Shown: piece after piece, positions 17,302 to 25,744 of the stretch
Numbering within the stretch: position 1 is the first letter of the stretch
Layout: every line of letters begins with the position of its first letter
Origin: Paenibacillus sp. PL91
GTDB taxonomy: Bacteria; Bacillota; Bacilli; Paenibacillales; Paenibacillaceae
Reading direction: 5' to 3'
Assembly (NCBI RefSeq): GCF_012935325.2
Contig: NZ_JABBYG020000003.1
Span: 372,001 to 436,000 of the forward strand
DNA length: 64,000 nucleotides
The notes under the pieces: generated by a model
The model's input: the letters and a program-made list of their open reading frames with translations, nothing else
Told to the model about the DNA's origin: nothing
Database searches by the model: none
Program-made: the position numbers and the translations under genes

Positions 17302-18198
17302 CTACTCTTTCAGCGATCCAACAAGAACGCCTTTCACGAAATACTTTTGCACGAATGGGTATACCATAATGATTGGGATCGTAGCTACCATCATTGTCGC
17401 CATGGACAATGACTTGCTCGTTACCGTTCTCATTTTGGCCATTTGGCCTTGTGCCGCTGAATCCAGCTGAGACATCTGATCGGAAACGATGTTTGAGTTC
17501 AATATTTGCTTAAGCATCGTTTGTATAGGAAGCAGCTTCTCATTGGTAATATAAATACTAGGACCAAACCAATCATTCCAATGAAAGACAGCTGTGAACA
17601 GCGACAGCGTAGCAATAACCGGTCCAGAGAGCGGAACAACGATTCGGAAAAAGATACCCCAATTGCCGCTTCCGTCGATTTTCGCCGATTCCTCAAGACC
17701 TGCAGGCAAGCCTTGGAAGAAGGTACGGAATATGATCATGTTCCATACGCTGATCAGCGAAGGAATAATGAACACCCAGAACGTATTCATAAGGTGAAGC
17801 TCACGGATCAACAAGAATGAAGGAATTAGACCGCCAGAGAAGTACATCGTAATGATACATAGAATCATGTAAAATTTGCGGCCCATCAATTCTTTCTTAG
17901 AGATCCCGTATGCGAAAATGGCTGTTAGAATAATGGATGCTGCCGTACCGACAACCGTACGAGCAATCGATATCATAAAGGCGCCAATCATTCTATCGTC
18001 TTTAAATACGATGCCGTAGTTTTCGAGTGTCCAAGCACGCGGCCAGAACGTTACACCGCCCATTGACGTGTCAATACCGGTATTGAAGGAAATGACCAGC
18101 GCATTCCAGAAAGGATAGAAGGTCATAAAAGCTAATAATGTTAGTAAAATGTAGATGGTTACCGTCATCACGCGGTCTCCAAAGCTGAGCCTGATCAC
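17302..18198 (-). CDS. CUT1 ABC sugar permease (YtcP-like)
   Basis: This 298-residue membrane protein has six predicted helices. The EAA loop reads GLEESAKIDGSGNWGIFFRI, and the C-terminus MVYPFVQKYFVKGVLVGSLKE is the signature ending of this permease class. It starts with GTG 18198 five bases after GGAGG. It is the second permease of the transporter, encoded between LplB and the binding protein. It forms the translocation pore with the LplB partner. Confidence 0.9.
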   Translation of the reverse strand: MIRLSFGDRVMTVTIYILLTLLAFMTFYPFWNALVISFNTGIDTSMGGVTFWPRAWTLENYGIVFKDDRMIGAFMISIARTVVGTAASIILTAIFAYGISKKELMGRKFYMILCIITMYFSGGLIPSFLLIRELHLMNTFWVFIIPSLISVWNMIIFRTFFQGLPAGLEESAKIDGSGNWGIFFRIVVPLSGPVIATLSLFTAVFHWNDWFGPSIYITNEKLLPIQTMLKQILNSNIVSDQMSQLDSAAQGQMAKMRTVTSKSLSMATMMVATIPIIMVYPFVQKYFVKGVLVGSLKE

Positions 18199-18230
18199 TG
18201 CATCCTCCGCCTTTCCGGGCTAATTATAGT

Positions 18231-19187
18231 CTACCACAAGCTGCTGCCGGCTCTGCGTGCCAGATAGTTCGCCATCGTCAGAAGTCCAACGCTGATCACG
18301 GCTTTGAACAGTCCTACCGCAGTAGCGTACGAGTATCTTGAACTTTGAATACCGACTCGATAAACGTACGTATCGATGACATCAGAGACGTCTCGGAGCA
18401 CCGGGTTAACGGCAAGCAAGAGAATATCCTCAAAGCCTGCATTCAATAGGTTCCCTATCGCCAAAATCATGAAGATAAGGACAACCGGCATGATGGAAGG
18501 CAACGTGATCAAAAAGATTTGTTTAAACTTGCTGGCTCCATCCATCGAAGCCGCCTCGTACATGCTTGGGTCAATGCTGGCGATAGCCGCCAAGTACACG
18601 ATGGAGCCAAAGCCGATTTCCTTCCAAACGCCAGTCGATACGAGTATGGACCAGAATAATTCCGGAAGCGATAAGAAATTGATCGGTTCTTCAATAAAAT
18701 TCATTTTTTCAAGCAAAATGTTTACGCTGCCATTATCCGTCGAAAGCATCGACATGATCAATCCCGCGACGATTACCCATGACATGAAGTGAGGCAGGTA
18801 GCTGACCGTTTGTACGAGTCGCTTGAACATCATGTTCTTCACTTCGTTGAGCATTAAGGCCAGCGCGATCGGTGCCGGAAATCCAATAAAAAATTTCAAC
18901 AAGCTTATAATGATCGTATTTCGCATGACTTCAAAAAACTCCGGGGAGTTGAAAAACATGTCGAAATGCTTCAAACCAACCCACTCACTCGCAAAAAAGC
19001 CCTTAAAGATGCTGTAATCCTGGAAAGCCATCAATACGCCATACATCGGAATGTAGCTAAACACAATAATGAGTAACAATGCAGGCAACACCATCATTTG
19101 GATGTCCATTTGCTTCAAGAATCGCAAGAAAACGTTTTTAGTTTTTGGTTTAATTACTAGTTCGTCTTTAACGGAAAGCTGCGCCAC
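18231..19187 (-). CDS. CUT1 ABC sugar permease (LplB-like)
   Basis: This 318-residue membrane protein has a cytoplasmic tail, first helix MMVLPALLLIIVFSYIPMYG, the EAA-type loop SMYEAASMDGASKFKQIFLI, and the family signature YLPHFMSWVIVAGLIMSMLS. It starts with GTG 19187 after a GGGGGA site and is the first gene of the operon lplB-ytcP-lipoprotein. No cre site good enough to call was seen in the 180 bases upstream. Confidence 0.9.
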   Translation of the reverse strand: MAQLSVKDELVIKPKTKNVFLRFLKQMDIQMMVLPALLLIIVFSYIPMYGVLMAFQDYSIFKGFFASEWVGLKHFDMFFNSPEFFEVMRNTIIISLLKFFIGFPAPIALALMLNEVKNMMFKRLVQTVSYLPHFMSWVIVAGLIMSMLSTDNGSVNILLEKMNFIEEPINFLSLPELFWSILVSTGVWKEIGFGSIVYLAAIASIDPSMYEAASMDGASKFKQIFLITLPSIMPVVLIFMILAIGNLLNAGFEDILLLAVNPVLRDVSDVIDTYVYRVGIQSSRYSYATAVGLFKAVISVGLLTMANYLARRAGSSLW

Positions 19188-19316
19188 TACTCAATCCCCC
19201 TTGCTCTTGTTGTTCTTCTTGTATTTTATCGTGATACCTAAAACACGAATAGCTATCTGAACAACTATAAATGATACTTTTCAATCATCGAAGTAAGCGC
19301 AATCAATTAATTTGTG

Positions 19317-19365
19317 ACAAAAAAAGCAGCAGGCCGAGGCAATGGCCTTGTCCTGCTGCTTTTTC
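19317..19365 (-). terminator. Terminator after the YheC/D gene
   Basis: Long symmetrical stem AAAAAGCAGCAGG / CCTGCTGCTTTTT (19321-19364) with T runs on both strands. It serves the YheC/D gene that ends at 19367. On the plus strand nothing is transcribed into it that I can see. Confidence 0.8.
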
Positions 19366-19366
19366 A

Positions 19367-20149
19367 TTATGCATCTCGTCTGCCGTAACTAACTGCGAAA
19401 CGTTTCATTTTGCGATAGGCCGCTGGGTCGAGCTGTTTGAGCGGATAAAATTGCGGATGATTCGAGTTCACCTCAAGCACCCACAGCTGCTGCTTTTTGT
19501 CGTAAGCGAAATCGACGCCAAGCTCATGCATGCCCGACCGTTTCTTGCTCAAAGTATGCGCGATTTGCAGAGCGACACGGCTAAGTTTCCCTACGCGGCT
19601 TGCGGTCTCGGCTTGTGACAGGCCTTGTTTTTTTCCCAGCTTTTTCATCGATAAAATAGTGCCGCCTTGATAATGGTTCGTAACGATTTTATTGCGTGCT
19701 CCGACCTTGACGATTAGGCCCGTGCAGACCCAAGTCCCTCCTGGCTTCCGCTGCACCATCGCTCGAATATCGTATGGACAATCGTTCACATGATCCAATG
19801 AAATCCCTTTTTGAATAATTAGCTTAGCCGACCTTTGCTTCTTTATCCGATCATAGATATCAAAAATAGACTTGTAGAGACTGCGTACTTGTTTCTTTTT
19901 AACAATCTCATACAGTTCATAATCCGAATCGTTCTTTTTGACTTTAAAGATGCCAATCCCATGAGACCCTATGTCGGGCTTAACATAAACCATTTCATAA
20001 CGATTTATCATCATCTCCAAATGCTCAAGACTAAACGAAACGGTTTGCGGCACGTAACTTTCCAGCATCGGATTGGAGGATAAGTATTCACAGACTCGCT
20101 GTTTTCCTCGTATATTGCGGCTCGCATAATTTTTTTTGTACAATTCCAT
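19367..20149 (-). CDS. YheC/YheD-family ATP-grasp protein (spore coat-associated)
   Basis: This protein has about 260 residues. Motifs of the YheC/D ATP-grasp family are visible: YVKPDIGSHGIGIF (nucleotide-binding start), YDIRAMVQRKPGGTW, GARNKIVTNHYQGGT and VDFAYDKKQQLWVLEVNSNH near the C-terminus. In Bacillus, YheC/YheD are associated with the endospore coat, but the chemical reaction is not established. The ATG at 20149 is only three bases from GGAGG. The TTG two codons downstream (20143) has a better nine-base spacing, so the true start may be there. Its presence supports a spore-forming host. Confidence 0.85.
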   Translation of the reverse strand: MELYKKNYASRNIRGKQRVCEYLSSNPMLESYVPQTVSFSLEHLEMMINRYEMVYVKPDIGSHGIGIFKVKKNDSDYELYEIVKKKQVRSLYKSIFDIYDRIKKQRSAKLIIQKGISLDHVNDCPYDIRAMVQRKPGGTWVCTGLIVKVGARNKIVTNHYQGGTILSMKKLGKKQGLSQAETASRVGKLSRVALQIAHTLSKKRSGMHELGVDFAYDKKQQLWVLEVNSNHPQFYPLKQLDPAAYRKMKRFAVSYGRRDA

Positions 20150-20331
20150 TCACCTCCATTTACTATATGTGAGAGAGGTCTATAGCAATTGTACGAATGT
20201 TTATAGATAGAAAATATAGTAAATTGAAGGAATGAACACTTCGGCTGGAACATATTGCTTCTTTTATTCGTTATAATGTAGTTAATAGCTTCGTTATAAA
20301 TTAATTAATACAATCGAAAGGTGTGTAGTAA

Positions 20332-21636
20332 TTGTTTCGTTTAAATGAGGTATCCAAGCCTATCCGAACTTCTCTTCTCGTAACTATCCTGCTCGTATTC
20401 GCAATCAGCACCGCGTCCGTACTTATTTATGGTGATCATTTTTTGCTTGGCACCTATGAAAAACTAAATAATGATGACGTGAAGTATGTAAACAGCGCCA
20501 AAATTTTGTTGAATAAGCATACGCTTGCTTATAACAGCGGCGAGTCCCCGTCCTCCTTCATTATGCCTGGGATGCCTTTTGTTTTGTCAGGCTTAATGTT
20601 GATTTTCGGACAAGGTGAAGCTGCTGTGATCGCATTTCGAATTTTGCAGGCAGCGCTGCAGGCCTTCTCTGTTTATCTCATTTTTGTCATTGCGAATCAG
20701 TTGTTTAACAGCAGAGCAGCTCTTATTGCCAGTATCGCAACCGCGCTATATTTACCAGATTATTTCTCTTCTGGCGTTATTTTGTCCGAGACGATATTCC
20801 GAACGATATTTATGCTGTTAATTTGCTTCAGCCTGCTTGCTTTAAAGAGCAATCAAACGAAGCATTACATCATCGTCGCCGTGCTCGTCGTATTAGGCTG
20901 TTACTTTAAACCGCATACCGGACTTTTTCCAGTTGTGTTATTTCTATTATGGCTGTTCAACAAGGTTTCCTGGAAAACGATCGTCAAGCATACGGTTGTC
21001 ATTTCCATAACGATGGTACTGCTGCTCTGCCCTTGGTGGATACGCAACTACATCACATTTGACGAGTTTATTCCGTTCACCAAGTCTGCCGGAAATCCTA
21101 TGCTTTTAGGCGCTTTAATTAATAATGCAGCTCCCGCGCAGCCATTCTTCGACGCTCACCCGGAGTATCCGGGACGCGATAGAGCCAGCCTGTTTCTAGG
21201 CTCAGATGATGCTATGGCCGATACAGCGAAAAAAATTATGCGCTACGGCTTTACGAACCAGCCAATGGATTATTTGAAATGGTATACCACCGATAAAATA
21301 AAAGGGCTGTATCTCGGACCATACTATTGGAGAACGGTGTTCGACATCCCCATTGTGTACGTCTATCCGATGCATACGTTAATGACGCTGATTGGCACAG
21401 CTGGATTGCTGCTCATGCTTGTCAGTGCCATTAGGAAGCGTAATATACCCTATTTGCTTTTGCTGCTGACATTGGCTTATTTCACCGTTATTTATATTCC
21501 ATTCGTCGCCTTCTCCAGGTACGGCTATCCGAATCTGTTTCTAATTTTCATAGCTGGGGCGTATTTGATTGATCGGATGATTAGTATTCGAGTTAACAAG
21601 CGCTTGGCAGCGGGGAAAGCAACGGCTAACTTGTGA
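20332..21636 (+). CDS. GT39/ArnT-like membrane glycosyltransferase
   Basis: This 434-residue polytopic membrane protein has about ten helices. After the first helix comes an acidic loop (LNNDDVKYVNSAKIL), as in the PMT/ArnT family where such Asp residues are catalytic. FKPHTGLFPVVLFLLW and CPWWIRNYITFDEF are further family-like stretches. It likely transfers a sugar from a polyprenyl-phosphate donor to an acceptor at the outer face; donor and acceptor are unknown. It begins with TTG at 20332, eight bases after AAAGGTG, and an in-frame stop precedes it. It stands alone, divergent from the YheC/D gene. Confidence 0.82.
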   Translation: MFRLNEVSKPIRTSLLVTILLVFAISTASVLIYGDHFLLGTYEKLNNDDVKYVNSAKILLNKHTLAYNSGESPSSFIMPGMPFVLSGLMLIFGQGEAAVIAFRILQAALQAFSVYLIFVIANQLFNSRAALIASIATALYLPDYFSSGVILSETIFRTIFMLLICFSLLALKSNQTKHYIIVAVLVVLGCYFKPHTGLFPVVLFLLWLFNKVSWKTIVKHTVVISITMVLLLCPWWIRNYITFDEFIPFTKSAGNPMLLGALINNAAPAQPFFDAHPEYPGRDRASLFLGSDDAMADTAKKIMRYGFTNQPMDYLKWYTTDKIKGLYLGPYYWRTVFDIPIVYVYPMHTLMTLIGTAGLLLMLVSAIRKRNIPYLLLLLTLAYFTVIYIPFVAFSRYGYPNLFLIFIAGAYLIDRMISIRVNKRLAAGKATANL

Positions 21637-21646
21637 GTTGCTACCA

Positions 21647-21734
21647 ACCTTTAAAGGCGTTTACTACCAGACCTTCAAAGGCGTTTACTACCAGACCTTC
21701 AAAGGCGTTTACTACCAGACCTTCAAAGGCGTTT
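21647..21734. repeat. 24-base tandem repeat, about 3.7 copies
   Basis: The unit starts ACCTTCAAAGGCGTTT and continues ACTACCAG. Copies start at 21647, 21671, 21695 and 21719. The first has one base change (CTTTAAAG) and the last is partial, changing to CGTACC. Because 24 is divisible by three, the array is open in several frames on both strands, which explains spurious frames here. It begins about ten bases after the glycosyltransferase stop. Confidence 0.92.
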
Positions 21735-21909
21735 CGTACCCTCCCAAACCCTCCCTGCCTAGGGAGGGCCCCGAGGCGCTGCGCCCTCTGGACACCCGCA
21801 CGGAGTAACGTTGAAGATAATGAGGCGCTTGACCGAGACTTCTGCGTTGGAGCGCTTTCGTCCCCTTGGGACACGCTTTAATTTGGTGGTGACATCTAAA
21901 TTAGTTTTC

Positions 21910-21962
21910 AAAAGAGCCCTGATTAGTTATCCCTACATCGGATAATTGATCAGGGTTCTTTG
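21910..21962. terminator. Possible bidirectional terminator after the glycosyltransferase
   Basis: A long stem AAGAGCCCTGATTAGTTATCC / GGATAATTGATCAGGGTTCTT (21912-21961) encloses a seven-base loop. The plus-strand T run is short (TTCTTTG); the minus strand has TTTTG. It lies about 275 bases downstream of the glycosyltransferase stop, past the repeat array. Confidence 0.6.
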
Positions 21963-21976
21963 CGCTTGTTGGCTAC

Positions 21977-22108
21977 GTTGTAGTTTGTACAACGCAATCG
22001 GGCAAGTTGAGATGGGAGGAGGTGTGGAGGACCGATTCTGTTGTATTTTTTACAACGTAGATGCGAGGTTGGGTGTTGATGTTAGGTTTCTATTGTAGAA
22101 AGTACAAC
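21977..22108. repeat. Three helically phased palindromes TTGTA-N5-TACAA
   Basis: GTTGTAGTTTGTACAAC (21977-21993), GTTGTATTTTTTACAAC (22040-22056) and ATTGTAGAAAGTACAAC (22092-22108) share the pattern RTTGTA-N5-TACAAC. The distances are 63 and 52 bases, close to six and five helical turns, so all would face the same side of the DNA. They look like operators for one dimeric regulator or copies of a small dispersed palindrome. The regulator is not identified. Confidence 0.6.
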
Positions 22109-22453
22109 AGAAGCATCCGATACTTAGTGCCGGCCGCCTGAGCTGCCGGCGCAGCAATGCCTGCGAATTATGCCAGAACCATACAAAACACCATAAAAAT
22201 ACTTATAACCCTGTTATAGTCCCCACTCCATGCCCCTTATCCGAATAAAGCGCTAACATATGTTAAAGCCAGCACGCTCTATTTGAGTTACATCTATACC
22301 TTTAAAGGATATGGATAAATCTACAAGCAATACAAATGCAAGATTTATGCAGGTATTTTAGTCGCTTTGTTAAAAGGTTTGGATTAATCGCACTTTCTTT
22401 TCAAGCCGCATTTCTGATCCATTTTTTTATGAATATGTTTCTAGCATCCTCAA

Positions 22454-22482
22454 TTGACAATAGGTAGGATATCCACTACTAT
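22454..22482 (+). promoter_or_regulatory. Promoter of the LacI-family regulator
   Basis: -35 TTGACA (22454-22459), 17-base spacer, -10 TACTAT (22477-22482), about 100 bases before the start codon. Confidence 0.55.
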
Positions 22483-22582
22483 TTACTGGATAAATCGAAA
22501 TATCGCACTAAAGCATATATGAAGCTCGCTATCAGCAAGTGATTTTGTAGCATGAGCGTACTTGTAATAAAGGAGTCCTGTG

Positions 22583-23596
22583 ATGAACATTAAAACCATT
22601 GCGCAGCTTTCCGGGGTATCCATCGCTACGGTGTCAAAGATTATCAACAATTACACAGACGTAAGCCAAGAAACGCGCAAGCGGGTCCTAAAGATTATGG
22701 AGGAGAATGGCTATAGGCCATCCTCATCTGCGAAAACGCTTGCAACAAAGAAATCAAATCTAATCGGCGTCGTGTTCGCCGGCAAATTAAATTCGGAGCT
22801 CAAGCATCCGTTTTTCATCGACGTTATCGACTCCTTTAAGAAACAAATCGGCTTATTCGGGTTTGATGTGCTGTTGTTCTCGAATGAGAAATTTTTTGAT
22901 ACAAAAGAAGATTACCTCGCGCGGTGCCGGCATTTCCATGTGGACGGCTGCATTATTATAGCCGGTGACGAAATCGAGCCCAGCGTGCACCAATTAGCCG
23001 CATCCGATATTCCGTGCGTAGGCCTCGATATTAAGTTTTCCGGGCCCAACTTCTCTTATATCATGTCGGATAACGACAAGATCTCTTCCAAGGTCGTGGA
23101 GCATTTCTACATGAACGGCTACCGAGATATCGGATTCATCGGGATAGAGCGCAAGTCGGAGGTCGCAACCATAAGGGAAACGGCATTCATGAAGTCACTG
23201 CGCAGCTTCGGCATTCATGCGAATCCCGAATGGATATTGCACAGCAAGGAATATGACGAGGAAAGCGGTTATCAGGCGATGAAAGCGCTGCTTGTGAGCG
23301 GCTCTGCGCTTCCGAAAGCCATCTTTACGATCTCTGATATTCTGGCTTTCGGTGCCATGCGGGCGATCAAGGAGCATAATCTCTCCATCCCCGGCGACAT
23401 CGCCATCATTGGCTGCGACGACATCGACGCCAGCAAATATACGGACCCATCCCTTACGACGCTCAGGCAGGACAAAGAGAAGTTTGGCCGTCTCGCAGCG
23501 ATGATGCTCTTTGATTTGATAAATAAACAAACCGAAGCGCAGAGCATCGTGGTCGATACCGAATTAATCATTCGCAAATCATGCGGCAGCCTGTAA
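22583..23596 (+). CDS. LacI-family transcriptional regulator
   Basis: This 337-residue repressor has an N-terminal LacI helix-turn-helix (IKTIAQLSGVSIATVSKIIN), a hinge (GYRPSSSAKTLATKK) and a periplasmic-binding-like effector domain from LIGVVFAGKL. The C-terminal IGCDDIDASKYTDPSLTTLR motif is typical of the family. The start is set at ATG 22583, seven bases after AAGGAG; a GTG immediately before it is in frame. It has no sugar operon beside it: the neighbours are hflC (convergent) and a distant glycosyltransferase, so its target is unknown. Confidence 0.9.
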   Translation: MNIKTIAQLSGVSIATVSKIINNYTDVSQETRKRVLKIMEENGYRPSSSAKTLATKKSNLIGVVFAGKLNSELKHPFFIDVIDSFKKQIGLFGFDVLLFSNEKFFDTKEDYLARCRHFHVDGCIIIAGDEIEPSVHQLAASDIPCVGLDIKFSGPNFSYIMSDNDKISSKVVEHFYMNGYRDIGFIGIERKSEVATIRETAFMKSLRSFGIHANPEWILHSKEYDEESGYQAMKALLVSGSALPKAIFTISDILAFGAMRAIKEHNLSIPGDIAIIGCDDIDASKYTDPSLTTLRQDKEKFGRLAAMMLFDLINKQTEAQSIVVDTELIIRKSCGSL

Positions 23597-23603
23597 GCAT
23601 ACC

Positions 23604-23648
23604 AAAAAACGTGTTCTATTCAAATAACGAATAGAACACGTTTTTTTT
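23604..23648. terminator. Bidirectional terminator between lacI-type gene and hflC
   Basis: Stem AAAAAACGTGTTCTATTC / GAATAGAACACGTTTTTT with T runs on both strands. The last bases overlap the hflC stop codon (23647-23649). Confidence 0.85.
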
Positions 23649-24513
23649 ATTGGCCTAACAATATTTTCGCATAAGGCGAATCAATCGGAATCATGATGAC
23701 CGGCTCATTTTTCAAAGTGGTCGCGTAGCTTTCCAGCGTCCGATAGAAATTGTAGAACTGCGGATCACTGCCATAAGCTTTGTTATAAATGATGGCTGCT
23801 TCACGTTCGCCTTCAGCGACGATTTTTTTGGCATCGGCTTGGGCCTGAGCGAGCAGCTCCGTCGCGGTGCGATCCGCCTTGGAAGTAATTTTGCGTGACT
23901 CCTCGTCTCCCTCGGACAAATAGCGGGCCGCAATCGATTGGCGATCCGAAATCATCCGGTTGTACACGCTCTGCTTATTTTCCTCCGGCAAATCGGTCCG
24001 TTTGATGCGGACATCAATGACTTCTATTCCGTAATTATCCCGTGTCAAAGCGGATACTACATCCTTCGTAATCTCGTCGTTGATGTTGCCGCGAGCAGTA
24101 TTTTCGCTGATGATATTATCGTAATTTACCTCCGACAGCTTGCGCCGAACAGAGTTGTATACCGCCTCATCAATCCGCTGAATACCGCCGCTTACCGACT
24201 GCACGGTTCTCAAAAATTGCGATGCGTTGGTGATGCGCCATACCGTATAGTTATCCACTACGATCGGCTTCTGGTCCTTCGTCAGAATCGTTGTCGGGCT
24301 GCTCTCATACGTCATTTGGTATTTAGGCAGCGTCGATACGTTCTCAATGAACGGAAGCTTAAACTTAAGACCCGGCTCAGGTACAGCTCTCATCGCTTCT
24401 CCGAACCGAAGCACAACCTTATATTCGCCTTCCTTTACGATATACATCGAGCCAGAGCCCAAAATAACGATCACAAGCACGATGATTAGCGTCAGCCATT
24501 GTTTTCGTTTCAT
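23647..24513 (-). CDS. hflC: HflC, SPFH-domain membrane protease modulator
   Basis: This 288-residue protein has one N-terminal membrane helix (LTLIIVLVIVILGSGSMYIV) and then a prohibitin/SPFH domain (VVLRFGEAMRAVPEPGLKFK). A long charged helix with EGEREAAIIYNKAYGSDPQFYNFYRTLESY is typical of HflC. With HflK it forms large membrane assemblies that modulate the FtsH protease in Gram-negative bacteria. The role in Bacillota is less clear. Its start overlaps the hflK stop by four bases, so the two are coupled. Confidence 0.93.
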   Translation of the reverse strand: MKRKQWLTLIIVLVIVILGSGSMYIVKEGEYKVVLRFGEAMRAVPEPGLKFKLPFIENVSTLPKYQMTYESSPTTILTKDQKPIVVDNYTVWRITNASQFLRTVQSVSGGIQRIDEAVYNSVRRKLSEVNYDNIISENTARGNINDEITKDVVSALTRDNYGIEVIDVRIKRTDLPEENKQSVYNRMISDRQSIAARYLSEGDEESRKITSKADRTATELLAQAQADAKKIVAEGEREAAIIYNKAYGSDPQFYNFYRTLESYATTLKNEPVIMIPIDSPYAKILLGQ

Positions 24514-25577
24514 TGTGCGCCACCTCCTTGCGGAGCTTCTGCGACTGGCGGAGTAGTTGCAGGCGGAGTCGCCGCGCTGCCCGTTCCACTGCGCAGCAGC
24601 TCATTCAGCGGCAAGTAATTTACCGTATCGCTGTTAGAATTCGTAATGAATATTTTCGCATTCGGCAAAATTTTCTCAAGCGTCTCCAGCACGAGCCTGC
24701 TTTGGGTCACATTCGGATTTTTTTTGTACTCTCCGAATATCGCATTAAACTTGGCAACGTCACCCTCCGCGTTCAAGATCCGCGATTTCTTCTGCCCTTC
24801 CGCATTCTCAAGAAGCGCCTGCGCCTCTCCGCGCGCCTTCGGTATGCGGTCATTCTCATATTTTGCGGCATTGTTGATTTTCGTGTTTTTTTCCTCGCGC
24901 GCGTTCGTTACTTCCCTGAAGGCTTCCGCTACCTGGCCGCTTGGCGGCTCGATATCCTGGAACTTGATATCAATGATTTGGATGCCTGTCTTGTACTTGG
25001 CCTGCAGCTCGATCAGCTTCTCCCTAACCTTGTCCTGGATGACCGTCTTACCGTCGGTGATCGCATAATCAAGCTTCTCTGAACCGATGACGGAACGGAT
25101 CGAGGAGCTTGCCGCATTGCGCAAAAATTGTTCAGCATCTGCAATGTTGTATAAGTAGTCGTGAATGTTGCTTATCTTCCACTGAACAACCGCGTCTGCC
25201 GATACGATGTTTTCATCACCGGTTATCATCATCGCCTCTTCATCGACCGGAATCGCTTCCGAGCCTTCCTGGCGGTAACCGATATGAATCCGCTGCGTCA
25301 GCTCTGCCGGAACGGTAATGACCTGCTGTATCGGATAAGGCCATTTGAAATGCAGTCCTGCCGAGGTTTCCCCCGAATATTTGCCGAACGTTAGAATGGC
25401 AGCCCGTTCTTGCTCTTGCACCGTATAGAAGGATGACGTTCCTATTAAAATGACAACCACTGCCGCAACGATACCAACGACGATTTTCTTCACGGTGCCC
25501 GGGCTTAATTCCGGCGGCCTGCGGCCGCTCATACCAAGATTCTGTTCTTGATTTTGATTCTGATCCGTAAAGCTCAA
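24510..25577 (-). CDS. hflK: HflK, SPFH-domain membrane protease modulator
   Basis: This protein has about 355 residues: a short Gln/Asn-rich cytoplasmic head, membrane helix VVGIVAAVVVILIGTSSFYT, then the SPFH domain (AAILTFGKYSGETSAGLHFK) and a coiled segment rich in Ala/Glu. The C-terminal tail is Pro/Ala/Thr-rich. The start is placed at TTG 25577, preceded by AAAGGGGAGA at good distance. The longer frame to 25673 lacks a site and begins with unrelated residues. First gene of the hflKC pair. Confidence 0.92.
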   Translation of the reverse strand: MSFTDQNQNQEQNLGMSGRRPPELSPGTVKKIVVGIVAAVVVILIGTSSFYTVQEQERAAILTFGKYSGETSAGLHFKWPYPIQQVITVPAELTQRIHIGYRQEGSEAIPVDEEAMMITGDENIVSADAVVQWKISNIHDYLYNIADAEQFLRNAASSSIRSVIGSEKLDYAITDGKTVIQDKVREKLIELQAKYKTGIQIIDIKFQDIEPPSGQVAEAFREVTNAREEKNTKINNAAKYENDRIPKARGEAQALLENAEGQKKSRILNAEGDVAKFNAIFGEYKKNPNVTQSRLVLETLEKILPNAKIFITNSNSDTVNYLPLNELLRSGTGSAATPPATTPPVAEAPQGGGAQ

Positions 25578-25744
25578 TGATCTCTCCCCTTTCAAGCGTC
25601 TGTTATATTTTTCAAAATAAAGACTTCGGGGATAATACGAGAAAGTCAGGCAAAGGTCACGGATTTTTGGCAAATTTTCTTATTTTACTTTAATAACAAC
25701 CTAATCCCTTCGATTATCTGCGAATTAAGCCGTCTTTATCGCCA

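Larger units (their letters stand above)
21637..22582. other. Gene-free region of about 945 bases
   Basis: No credible gene is seen between the glycosyltransferase and the LacI regulator. The region holds a 24-base tandem repeat (21647-21734) and a GC-rich stretch around CTCCCTGCCTAGGGAGGG (near 21751-21768). It also holds a terminator-like stem (21910-21962), three phased palindromes (21977-22108) and the LacI promoter (22454-22482). Bases 22110-22450 show nothing I can name. Confidence 0.7.

Noticed and set aside
19292..19305. Possible cre site AGTAAGCGCAATCA upstream of the first CUT1 operon
   Set aside because: Only about 10 of 14 positions match and it lies over 100 bases from the start, too weak to call.
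21633..21881. Frames of about 80 codons on both strands over the 24-base repeats
   Set aside because: They are open only because the unit is a multiple of three; no start signal or family resemblance.
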